The notes beneath the pieces were generated by a model. It was not told the DNA's origin and searched no databases. It was given only the letters and a program-made list of their open reading frames with translations. The position numbers and the translations under genes were made by a program. Of a stretch of DNA of 64,000 nt, positions 56,448 to 63,747 are shown piece after piece (positions within the stretch are counted from its first letter, which is position 1; each line of letters begins with the position of its first letter). This DNA comes from Lachnospiraceae bacterium (GTDB lineage: Bacteria; Bacillota; Clostridia; Lachnospirales; Lachnospiraceae). The DNA lies in NCBI GenBank assembly GCA_019421365.1, contig JAHZFJ010000001.1:171944-235943 (forward strand), given 5' to 3'.

Positions 56448-57176
56448 ATGACGGTATTTGATGTATGCATGGTAATTGTTGGTTTAGTCTTAATTGGAGT
56501 AAGTTTTTTCTTCACAGAGAAGGCTGCTTCTAAGGGAAAAAAAGAAGAATTGGAAAATTCAATAAAGGGGCTAGACGAGGATCGTTTACTTGCAATACAA
56601 AACACAGTAGAGGACAATTTGGTAAAGATTTCAGAAGCTATAGTTGTTAAGACAGAGAATAATCTTAATAAGGTAACCAATGAAAAAATAATGGCTATTA
56701 GCGATTACTCAGATCAGATTATTGAGAAGATAGAACAAAATCACATGGAAGTGGTGTTCTTGTATAATATGCTTAATGAAAAAGAAAATTCTTTAAAAGA
56801 AAATTATTGTAGAAACGAAAATAGTTGTCAGGAAGAAAATTATTGTAGTGATGAACATCAAACAACGAATAAAGATTCAATAGATAGTGAATTAGACAAC
56901 CAAACAGATTCGAATAATTCAATCGAAGTGGATAATAGTTATAAAAATCCAATGAAAGATACCCAAGGTATCAATGATGATGAGTCAGCAATGCTTGTTG
57001 GAAATATAAATTATTCACATCATGAGCAAGAATTTACAGAAGAAGATAAACAAAATAACAACCAAGAAATTATAACGTTATATGCGGAAGGAAAGAGTAT
57101 TACCGAGATAGCTAAGACTTTGGACTTAGGAAAAGGTGAAGTGAGCTTCGTATTAAATCTGTATAAGCAAAATTAA
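56448..57176 (+). CDS. Membrane-anchored protein with C-terminal helix-turn-helix; possible SwrB counterpart
   Basis: The 242-residue protein has one N-terminal membrane helix (about 4-22), a helical charged region (30-120), an Asn/Asp/Ser-rich linker, and a C-terminal helix-turn-helix-like segment (IITLYAEGKSITEIAKTLDL, about 205-224). This resembles the DUF6115 layout. In B. subtilis swrB lies between sigD and rpsB and encodes a single-pass membrane protein with a similar C-terminal end that activates flagellar export. Position and layout suggest equivalence, but this is inference. AGCAGGAG precedes the ATG. Confidence 0.6.
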   Translation: MTVFDVCMVIVGLVLIGVSFFFTEKAASKGKKEELENSIKGLDEDRLLAIQNTVEDNLVKISEAIVVKTENNLNKVTNEKIMAISDYSDQIIEKIEQNHMEVVFLYNMLNEKENSLKENYCRNENSCQEENYCSDEHQTTNKDSIDSELDNQTDSNNSIEVDNSYKNPMKDTQGINDDESAMLVGNINYSHHEQEFTEEDKQNNNQEIITLYAEGKSITEIAKTLDLGKGEVSFVLNLYKQN

Positions 57177-57203
57177 TTTTGTTATTGGTTAGGAAGGTTT
57201 GGT

Positions 57204-57854
57204 TTGTATATGAAATTAAAACTAAGATACTTTATTCGTGGCTTAGGGATTGGTATTGTATTCACGGCTATTATAATGTCGCTGTCTTTACAAGCATCCC
57301 GTAGCAGAATAATAAGAGAAAATGCATTAACAAAAGAAGAAATTATGGAAAAAGCCATGGGTTATGGAATGATATTAGATTCATCTGAAGATACTACTCA
57401 TGTTGAAGAAAATGATTCTTCTAAAGAAGAACAAGATCAGGAAGAAAATGATGATAAAGATGTTATAAAATCGGAAGAAGTCGCAGAAACCAAAGATGAT
57501 TCATCTGAAGATAAAGAAGAAACAAGTGTTGATTCTATAAAAGACGAGGAAACATCGACACAAGAGACAAATGAAAAGAGTAAGGATACGAAAGAAGAAG
57601 TAGCAGATGAAAATTCAAAGAAAGATGATTCCGTAGTATCCATAGACTATATTCCCATTAAAATAACATCAGGGATGACGGCTACTGCTGTAGGTCATTT
57701 GTTAAAAGAAGAAGGTGTTATTGATGATCCAGATGAATTCCGTAGCTATATGTCAGAACAAGGCTATTCGAGTAAGATTCTAACTGGAAATTACCTAATA
57801 CCAGTATCTGCAAGCTATAAGAAGATTGCGAAAATTATTACAACAAAGCAATAG
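57204..57854 (+). CDS. MltG/YceG-like membrane protein without the catalytic domain
   Basis: The 216-residue protein has an N-terminal membrane helix (about 8-30), a long Glu/Asp/Ser/Lys-rich linker (about 60-145) and a C-terminal small domain (about 150-213) with ITSGMTATAVGHLLKEEGVI and LTGNYLIPVSASYKKI. The latter looks like the LysM-like subdomain of MltG endolytic transglycosylases, but the catalytic domain is missing. AGGAAGG (57191-57197) best fits TTG 57204; an ATG at 57210 is possible. It closes the fla/che operon before rpsB. Confidence 0.65.
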   Translation: MYMKLKLRYFIRGLGIGIVFTAIIMSLSLQASRSRIIRENALTKEEIMEKAMGYGMILDSSEDTTHVEENDSSKEEQDQEENDDKDVIKSEEVAETKDDSSEDKEETSVDSIKDEETSTQETNEKSKDTKEEVADENSKKDDSVVSIDYIPIKITSGMTATAVGHLLKEEGVIDDPDEFRSYMSEQGYSSKILTGNYLIPVSASYKKIAKIITTKQ

Positions 57855-57878
57855 ATAAAAAAAGAAAATAAAAAAAGC

Positions 57879-57907
57879 TTGTCATATGTAAAACCATGTG
57901 ATATACT
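57879..57907 (+). promoter_or_regulatory. Promoter for rpsB-tsf
   Basis: TTGTCA (57879-57884) and TATACT (57902-57907) have a 17-nt spacer. The predicted start is near 57914, directly before the rpsB leader structure. No terminator separates it from the fla/che operon. Confidence 0.65.
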
Positions 57908-57924
57908 TGCTATGTTAAAATACA

Positions 57925-57981
57925 CGTATATTGATTTCTGACAGGGTGCCATAATGGTCTGTCATTAAGCTGAAATATACG
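57925..57981 (+). promoter_or_regulatory. Structured rpsB mRNA leader
   Basis: An outer 8-bp perfect stem (57925-57932 with 57974-57981) encloses an inner 6-bp stem (57939-57944 with 57959-57964) with a GGTGCC-containing loop. It lies between the promoter and the rpsB ribosome-binding site. Ribosomal protein leaders that bind their own product are common, so autoregulation by S2 is plausible but unproven. Confidence 0.5.
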
Positions 57982-58009
57982 GAAGAAATCAACCAAATGG
58001 AGGTAAATT

Positions 58010-58738
58010 ATGAGCGTTATATCAATGAAACAATTACTTGAAGCTGGTGTACATTTCGGACACCAAACTAGAAGATGGAACCCTAAAATGGCAGAGTACA
58101 TCTACACTGAAAGAAACGGTATCTATATTATCGATTTACAAAAATCTGTAGGTAAAGTAGATGAAGCTTACAATGCTATTAAAGATATCGTAGCAGATGG
58201 TGGTACTGTTCTTTTCGTTGGTACTAAGAAACAAGCTCAAGATTCTGTTAAATCAGAAGCTGAACGTTGTGGAATGTACTACGTAAACGAAAGATGGTTA
58301 GGCGGTATGCTTACAAACTTCAAGACTATCCAAGGTAGAATTGAAAGATTAAAAGCTATCGAAACTATGGCAGAAGACGGAACTTTCGATGTTCTTCCTA
58401 AGAAAGAAGTTATCAACCTTAAGAAAGAACAAGAAAAACTTGAAAAGAATCTTGGTGGTATCAAGAACATGAAGAACATCCCAGATGCAATCTTCGTTGT
58501 TGATCCTAAAAAAGAAAGAATCTGTATTCAAGAAGCACATACATTAGGAATTCCACTAATTGGTATCGCTGATACTAACTGTGATCCAGAAGAATTAGAT
58601 TTCGTAATTCCAGGTAATGATGATGCAATCAGAGCAGTTAAATTAATCGTTGCTAAGATGGCTGATGCAGTTATCGAAGCTAATCAAGGTGCTCAATTAA
58701 ACGATGAAGCTCCTGTTGAAGAAGCAGTAGAAGCTTAA
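58010..58738 (+). CDS. rpsB: 30S ribosomal protein S2
   Basis: S2 is a small-subunit ribosomal protein (242 residues). Diagnostic segments are LLEAGVHFGHQTRRWNPKM, NERWLGGMLTNFKTI and IADTNCDPEELDFVIPGNDD. TGGAGGT precedes the ATG. Codon use is strongly biased (AGA, GAA, CTT, GTT), as expected for a highly expressed gene. It precedes tsf, the near-universal bacterial arrangement. Confidence 0.99.
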   Translation: MSVISMKQLLEAGVHFGHQTRRWNPKMAEYIYTERNGIYIIDLQKSVGKVDEAYNAIKDIVADGGTVLFVGTKKQAQDSVKSEAERCGMYYVNERWLGGMLTNFKTIQGRIERLKAIETMAEDGTFDVLPKKEVINLKKEQEKLEKNLGGIKNMKNIPDAIFVVDPKKERICIQEAHTLGIPLIGIADTNCDPEELDFVIPGNDDAIRAVKLIVAKMADAVIEANQGAQLNDEAPVEEAVEA

Positions 58739-58769
58739 TCTGTTTATTCATACCCTATATGGGCTTGCG

Positions 58770-58893
58770 ATAATGCTTCAGCCAGGGTTACCCGGTTGAA
58801 GCATTATTCATGATAATAGAAAGTTCGCTAAGCGTACTTTCTATTGTTTATGAATAACTTTAATACTTTACATATCATTCGTGAATGATGTGT
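58770..58893 (+). promoter_or_regulatory. Three successive hairpins between rpsB and tsf
   Basis: Hairpin 1 is a 14-bp stem (58770-58783 with 58794-58807) with a GGG/CCC inner pairing. Hairpin 2 is a 10-bp stem (58815-58824 with 58836-58845) with an inner CGC/GCG, followed by GTTT. Hairpin 3 is a 10-bp stem with one G-U pair (58870-58879 with 58884-58893). None has a full U-tract. They may attenuate, process or stabilise the mRNA and so set the S2 to EF-Ts ratio. Confidence 0.6.
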
Positions 58894-58983
58894 ATTAGTT
58901 TTGTATTATAAAGAGAGCAATAATGCTACTCATAATAAGAATAAAAATACGAAAACGTAGATTAATAACGGAGGTATTCGAAC

Positions 58984-59910
58984 ATGGCTATTACAGCGTC
59001 AATGGTAAAAGAACTTAGAGAAATGACAGGTGCAGGAATGATGGATTGTAAAAAAGCTCTTGCACAAACTGATGGTGATATGGACAAAGCAGTAGAATTC
59101 TTAAGAGAAAAAGGTCTTGCTGCAGCTGAAAAGAAAGCTGGAAGAATCGCAGCTGAAGGTCTTGTAGCAACTAACGTATCTGCAGACGGTAAAATAGCTT
59201 CTATCGTAGAAGTTAACAGTGAAACAGATTTCGTTGCTAAAAACGAAAAATTCCAAAACTATGTAGCAGAAGTAGCAGCTCAAGCAGCTTCAACTACAGC
59301 TACAGATATCGAAGCTTTCTTAGCAGAAGCTTGGGCAGCTGATACAAGTATGTCAGTTAAAGAAGCTTTAGCAGCTCAAATCGCTGTTATTGGTGAAAAC
59401 ATGAACATCAGAAGATTCCAAAAAATCGTTGCTGAAAACGGATTTGTTGAATCATACATCCATGCTGGTGGTAGAGTTGGTGTTTTAGTTGAAGTTGAAA
59501 CTTCAGTAGTTAATGACCAAACTAAAGCAGTTGCTAAAGATGTAGCTATGCAAATCGCTGCTATCGCTCCTAAATATTTATCATCTGATGAAGTTCCAGC
59601 TGAATACAAAGAGCATGAAAAAGAAATCTTAAAAGCTCAAGCTATGAACGAAAACCCAGATAAACCAGAAAACATCATTGAAAAAATGATCATTGGTCGT
59701 TTAAACAAACAATTAAAAGAAGTTTGTTTATTAGAACAAGCTTTCATCAAAGATGAAGACTTAACAGTTAAAAAATATGTTGAAACAGCTGCTAAAGAAA
59801 TCGGTGCTGATATCACAATTAAGAGCTTCGTTCGTTTCGAAACTGGCGAAGGTATCGAAAAGAAATCAGAAGATTTCGCTGCAGAAGTTGCTGCTCAAAT
59901 GGCTAAATAA
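58984..59910 (+). CDS. tsf: Translation elongation factor Ts
   Basis: EF-Ts exchanges GDP for GTP on EF-Tu. The 308-residue protein has the N-terminal UBA-like domain (VKELREMTGAGMMDCKKAL) and the EF-Tu-contacting VNSETDFVAKNEKF segment. GGAGGT precedes the ATG. Codon bias is strong, as in rpsB. Downstream lie a four-way-junction element and a strong terminator, which end the ribosomal transcript. Confidence 0.98.
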   Translation: MAITASMVKELREMTGAGMMDCKKALAQTDGDMDKAVEFLREKGLAAAEKKAGRIAAEGLVATNVSADGKIASIVEVNSETDFVAKNEKFQNYVAEVAAQAASTTATDIEAFLAEAWAADTSMSVKEALAAQIAVIGENMNIRRFQKIVAENGFVESYIHAGGRVGVLVEVETSVVNDQTKAVAKDVAMQIAAIAPKYLSSDEVPAEYKEHEKEILKAQAMNENPDKPENIIEKMIIGRLNKQLKEVCLLEQAFIKDEDLTVKKYVETAAKEIGADITIKSFVRFETGEGIEKKSEDFAAEVAAQMAK

Positions 59911-59937
59911 GCGAAGTTTTCAATATAATATAATTTG

Positions 59938-60080
59938 TAACTGTTCAGAGCCAAGCAGAATAATTTAAAAATGCATGTTGAATGCTTGCATTCAGGAATG
60001 CGTTTTTGAATTATTCTATTTGGCGGATACGCCACATTGAGGAAAACCGTAGGTTTTTCGAGATTGGCTCTGAACAGTTA
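59938..60080 (+). repeat. 143-nt inverted-repeat element folding as a four-way junction
   Basis: Perfect 17-bp outer arms (59938-59954 with 60064-60080) enclose three hairpins. Arm I is a 20-bp stem with two G-U pairs (59957-59976 with 59998-60017), capped by a TGAATG/CATTCA helix. Arm II is a 5-bp stem with GATA loop (60021-60025 with 60030-60034). Arm III is a roughly 8-bp stem with a GTA loop (60041-60048 with 60052-60059). AT-rich flanks can extend the outer stem. It could be a structured RNA, a MITE-like insertion or an elaborate 3' end of tsf. I do not recognise a known family. Confidence 0.6.
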
Positions 60081-60099
60081 TTATATTTAAAACTTTAGG

Positions 60100-60161
60100 A
60101 GGCTCCAAATGTCTTATATTATCGGTTTTCACATGATATATAAGGTGTTTGGGGCCTTTTT
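60100..60161 (+). terminator. Strong rho-independent terminator after tsf
   Basis: A 20-bp stem with several G-U pairs (60100-60119 with 60138-60157) and an 18-nt loop is followed by a five-T run. Confidence 0.85.
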
Positions 60162-60176
60162 GTTGTCTCCTAAAAT

Positions 60177-60206
60177 ATACCGTTGAATACCGTTAAATAT
60201 CGTAGA
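60177..60206 (+). repeat. Three 10-bp phased repeats
   Basis: Near-identical 10-bp units of ATACCGTTGA type start at 60177, 60187 and 60197; the third is degenerate. The exact helical period suggests a protein-binding or bent-DNA site, but no factor is known. Confidence 0.4.
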
Positions 60207-60217
60207 AAATCAAAAAA

Positions 60218-60250
60218 ATTTGAGTATTACTCAAATCGTGTTTTGAGTAA
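60218..60250 (+). promoter_or_regulatory. Overlapping palindromes (TTTGAGTA half-sites)
   Basis: ATTTGAGTA (60218-60226) and TACTCAAAT (60228-60236) form a perfect palindrome with a single central base. The second half-site also pairs with a third TTTGAGTA beginning near 60242, across a 6-bp gap. This looks like an operator for a dimeric regulator upstream of the DUF3788-type gene. Confidence 0.45.
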
Positions 60251-60477
60251 AATGAATACAAAAATCTTTAGCGAAGATTAATAGAGAAATTAATCCAAAG
60301 TAGTTAAATGATATTTTAGTTAAGTAAGGAACATTGAAAACTGAATATTGATAGTTGTTAGTAGGGTTGGAATAAAAAGGTATACATGATTTTTTTGTTG
60401 TGATATCATATGATTATTAGTTTGCTGTAGTAATGTATTACGTAGTATAGATTATTTATATAATAGGGGGGAGAAAA
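60251..60477 (+). other. Non-coding stretch before the DUF3788-type gene
   Basis: This AT-rich region contains no supported ORF and no convincing promoter. A TATAAT-like string at 60459-60464 is too close to the ribosome-binding site to act for this gene. Confidence 0.4.
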
Positions 60478-60882
60478 ATGTATGAAAGATTGTTAAATAA
60501 AAATGTAATGCCTACAATAGAAGAATTCTTAGCGCTTATCGGAAAAGGAAAAGAATTGTTTGATAGCATCGATACTTTTTTGATAAAGGAAATAAATTCA
60601 GTAAAGATGATAAAATTTGATGCCCATAGTAGATGTTGGAAGATAAGTTATTATATAAAAAGAAAATATATTTGTGACATTATTACGGAAAAAGATGCTT
60701 TTACCATAGTAACACGATTATCCGAAGACAGCATTAGAAATGTCTATGATGGTTTATCATCACACTCTAAAGAATGTATTGATAATAGCCCTTATCGCCA
60801 TAGAGGGTGGATAGAATACCGAGTTTTAAATACATTATATTTAGAAGATATCAAAACGATGCTGCAGATTAGAGCGAACTAA
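60478..60882 (+). CDS. DUF3788 family protein
   Basis: The 134-residue soluble protein has the DUF3788 pattern: an N-terminal LLNKNVMPTIEEFLALIGKG, a central KFDAHSRCWKISYYIKRKYIC and a C-terminal HRGWIEYRVLNTLYLEDIK ending in a short basic stretch. The function of this family is unknown. GGGGGGAG lies about 6 nt before the ATG. The gene stands alone between the tsf terminator and a gene remnant, and may have its own operator (60218-60250). Members are often scattered, mobile-looking genes in clostridia. Confidence 0.75.
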   Translation: MYERLLNKNVMPTIEEFLALIGKGKELFDSIDTFLIKEINSVKMIKFDAHSRCWKISYYIKRKYICDIITEKDAFTIVTRLSEDSIRNVYDGLSSHSKECIDNSPYRHRGWIEYRVLNTLYLEDIKTMLQIRAN

Positions 60883-60965
60883 ACATATTATGAATACAAC
60901 ACAAATTTTACTTAGTTCACAATATTTTTCAATAGCGTATTATTTAATAAGAAATAGGTACATGA

Positions 60966-61475
60966 GGAACTTGCAAGCAAATCATCAAAAAAAGCAAGCG
61001 AGACTATTTTAAGCGTGCAATGGAGGTGTTTGACAGCCAGGTACCACTCGACATAGTCATTAACTTAATGGATGATAACGGCTGCTGCAAATCACATACG
61101 GCACGCGACAAAGCATCAAAAGAATTTGCAAAAATTCATGCTAATAAGTCTCTTGAGGAAAAACTTCCACTGATTTCAAACGTGAAAAACATGGGTGAAG
61201 CAAAGCTTGCAGAGGATGGTAAACTACATATATTAGCAGTCCAGTACTTTAAGGATGACCAGTTTCGTTGTGCTTGCCCGAGTATCAATACTGGCCGGAA
61301 GAAAGAAGATGCTGTTTCCAGAACATACTGTATGTGTTGTGCTGGCCATTTTCGGTATCACTATCAAATTATGCTAGGATGCACGTTGAAACTCGACAGC
61401 GTTTTAACAAGTCCTTTGGATAGAAATGGGAAAGAACCATGCTCTTTTATGTTCGAGATTGAGAGTAAGGCATAA
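60966..61475 (+). pseudogene. Start-less cysteine-rich gene remnant
   Basis: An open frame runs from a stop at 60963 to 61475. An internal ATG at 61020 gives 151 residues but has no ribosome-binding site, and the coding-like sequence continues upstream of it. The protein has a cysteine-rich C-terminal half (FRCACPSI, RTYCMCCAGHFRYHY, GKEPCSFMFEIE), which may belong to the DUF6144 or a related family; I am not sure. Base composition and codon use are less AT-rich than in neighbours, suggesting transfer. It is most simply a gene that lost its 5' end. A functional short protein cannot be excluded. Confidence 0.55.
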
Positions 61476-61868
61476 AATGCGAGATAGAAGCTAACATTTT
61501 TTGAAGATTTTGAGTATAATCCCAAGTAAACAAATAAAGATGTATCTATTGACTACCAATATCAGTATTGAGTTGGTAGTTTTATGTACCCAAAACTAAA
61601 AATTACTCAAGGAGATGAAAATGATAGTTTAGTGAAGAAAGGAGGAATATGAATGTGTTATTGTATGCGAATAAAAAATGATAATATTGTAATTTGACAT
61701 TAAACCACATTTCTATTCTGTTAATAAGAATAGAGGGTAGTTTAATGCATTTATCCAATTCACATGTTGTTAATATTAGCTGATAGCATTACTTGGTAAC
61801 TTTTATTTTGATTTTTGTCAATAAACCTGATTCAGTATAGGCTTTGACCGTTGTAGATCCAGTTTTTA
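61476..61868 (+). other. Decayed or non-coding stretch
   Basis: This 393-nt region has a terminator-like hairpin (61552-61559 with 61573-61580, then TTTT) and a second imperfect hairpin at about 61698-61746. A consensus GGAGG at 61641-61645 precedes two very short frames (ATG 61649, 10 codons; ATG 61653, 14 codons), which may be remains of a lost gene start. Nothing else is supported. Confidence 0.45.
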
Positions 61869-62633
61869 TTGCTTTATGCAAGAATTCAGTTTACTCCAGA
61901 TATATTGCCATCTGATGTAACTGGATTGAATATATTTAATAGGAAGACAAATGATTTCGAGTTTCATGAGGGACCTGTGTTTTGTAATATATTATTGGCG
62001 GATGAGATTAATCGTGCCACTCCAAGAACACAGTCTAGTTTACTTGAATGTATGGAAGAAAAACAAGTAACTGTTGATGGTGTTACAAGAAAGTTAGAAG
62101 AACCATTCTTTGTTGTTGCTACACAGAATCCTATTGAAACAGCGGGAACATTTCCTTTGCCAGAAGCACAATTAGACCGATTTTTAATGAAACTCTCTAT
62201 GGGAAGTGTTTCGGGTGGGGAAGAGGAAGAAATATTAAGGCGATTTATACAGGGAAATCCTTTGAATGAATTACAAGCTGTATGTGGAAAGAAAGAGATA
62301 CTAGAGTTAAGAAAATTATCAAAAGAAGTGTATGTACATAATGATTTGATTGCTTACATAAGAAAGATAGCTGAGGAGACAAGAAATCAAAAAGATATAC
62401 TTGTTGGTATCAGTCCTAGAGGTAGCCTAGCTTTATTGCGTTCGGTGCAAGCTTATGCATTGATTCAGGGAAGAGATTACGTGATACCAGAAGATATTAA
62501 AGAATTGGCACCATATGTATGTAGCCATCGTCTTATATTGCAAGGCGGATATATGGAACGTGGCTTAGATATAAAACGAATGGAGACAATATTGATTCAG
62601 GTTCCGGTACCTACGGAGAAATGGAGTAGATAA
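61869..62633 (+). pseudogene. 5'-truncated MoxR-family AAA+ ATPase
   Basis: MoxR ATPases are chaperone-like AAA+ proteins of about 320 residues. This frame has 254 residues and begins abruptly at the conserved RIQFTPDILPSDVTG segment, so about 65-70 N-terminal residues are gone, including Walker A. Walker B (LLADEINRATPRTQ), sensor 1 (VVATQNPIE), the arginine finger region and the lid domain are intact. The only start is a TTG at 61869 without a ribosome-binding site. Without Walker A it should not bind ATP. It overlaps the usual MoxR-DUF58 arrangement with the next gene. Confidence 0.8.
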
Positions 62634-62634
62634 C

Positions 62635-63747
62635 ATGGATTTAATTCTTTTCTTTGTAGTTATTGTAGTGATTACGCATGGAATTGAGGTGTTTTACAAG
62701 AAGGTATGGGTAAAAGGCTTAACAACTACAATTACATTTGACCAGGAACACGTAAGTGAAGGGGAAGAGGGCTTTATAACTGAGGTTATAACGAATGAAA
62801 AAGGAATTCCTTTGCCGGCTATTATACTTAAGTTTGCTCTTGATCGATCAATCAGCTATTTATTGCCAGAGAATACGAATAAATCTGATTACCAATATCG
62901 CAATGACTGTATTGTTACAATGCCTTATGAGAAAGTTACAAGACAATTCGAGGTGAAATATACAAAAAGAGGGTATTTTAAAATTTCCGAAGTTCAGTTA
63001 GTGGCTACGGATCCTTTCTATAAAAATATATTTGTGGAGAAAAAAGATAATCAAGCATCTATCTATGTGTATCCGATTTGTAGTGGAGTTAAGGAAGTGT
63101 TACCCTCTTTTGAAAGGATGATGGGTGAGTATTTACAACAGAGATTCTTGTATGAGGATCCATTTGCTTTCAAAGGTATACGTTCGTATGAACCAACGGA
63201 TTCCATGAAGAAGATTAACTGGGGAATTTCCGCCAAGACGGGAGAGTTAATGGTTAATCAATATTATGATAGCAGCCATTGTTCTATCACGATATTGCTA
63301 AATTTAGAAACTGAAGGTATGCTTTATTATGAGGAACTTTTAGAAGAATGTATCCGAATAGCCAGAACATATTTGGAATTATATTTGCAAAAGGGAATAC
63401 CAGTTAGATTTGTAACCAATGCGCTCGATATTGAGACGAAGATACCTGTATCAATAGAAGAAGGTGCAGGAAAGGGACATTTTGAAGAGTGCCTACGTAA
63501 ATTAGCTCGGTTAGAGGTAAAGGAGGAGATGGATTCGTTCCTGCCATTTCTTAAAGATACTAAGCTGCCACGTAATGGGCTAGCTATTTTAATTAGTGTA
63601 TCACAAGCTGAACAATTACAATTAGCATACGAAGATTATTTGGGCGCAGATGGACATGGAGAGTGGTTTATACCAGTTCACCTTTCTACAGAACGAAGAG
63701 TGCAGTCAAGAAGGGTGCCAATTGTGTATGGGGAGGTGTTAGAATGA
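62635..63747 (+). CDS. DUF58 domain protein
   Basis: The 370-residue protein has one or two N-terminal hydrophobic segments, a beta-rich region and the DUF58 core with GIRSYEPTDSMKKINWGISAK (about 181-201). A VWA-like part follows (ITILLNLETEG). DUF58 proteins usually pair with MoxR ATPases and a transglutaminase-like or DUF4129 membrane protein; their exact role is unclear. It starts 1 nt after the moxR remnant and overlaps the next gene by 4 nt. Its promoter may have been lost with the moxR 5' end, so expression is uncertain. Confidence 0.85.
   Translation: MDLILFFVVIVVITHGIEVFYKKVWVKGLTTTITFDQEHVSEGEEGFITEVITNEKGIPLPAIILKFALDRSISYLLPENTNKSDYQYRNDCIVTMPYEKVTRQFEVKYTKRGYFKISEVQLVATDPFYKNIFVEKKDNQASIYVYPICSGVKEVLPSFERMMGEYLQQRFLYEDPFAFKGIRSYEPTDSMKKINWGISAKTGELMVNQYYDSSHCSITILLNLETEGMLYYEELLEECIRIARTYLELYLQKGIPVRFVTNALDIETKIPVSIEEGAGKGHFEECLRKLARLEVKEEMDSFLPFLKDTKLPRNGLAILISVSQAEQLQLAYEDYLGADGHGEWFIPVHLSTERRVQSRRVPIVYGEVLE

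Noticed and set aside
59938..60080. Integron attC site or insertion sequence
   Set aside because: Core-site motifs are not in the right places, there is no transposase and no clear target duplication, so I keep it as an unclassified structured element.
60883..60965. Short gap after the DUF3788-type gene
   Set aside because: I see no ORF with a ribosome-binding site, no hairpin with a U-tract and no repeat worth reporting.
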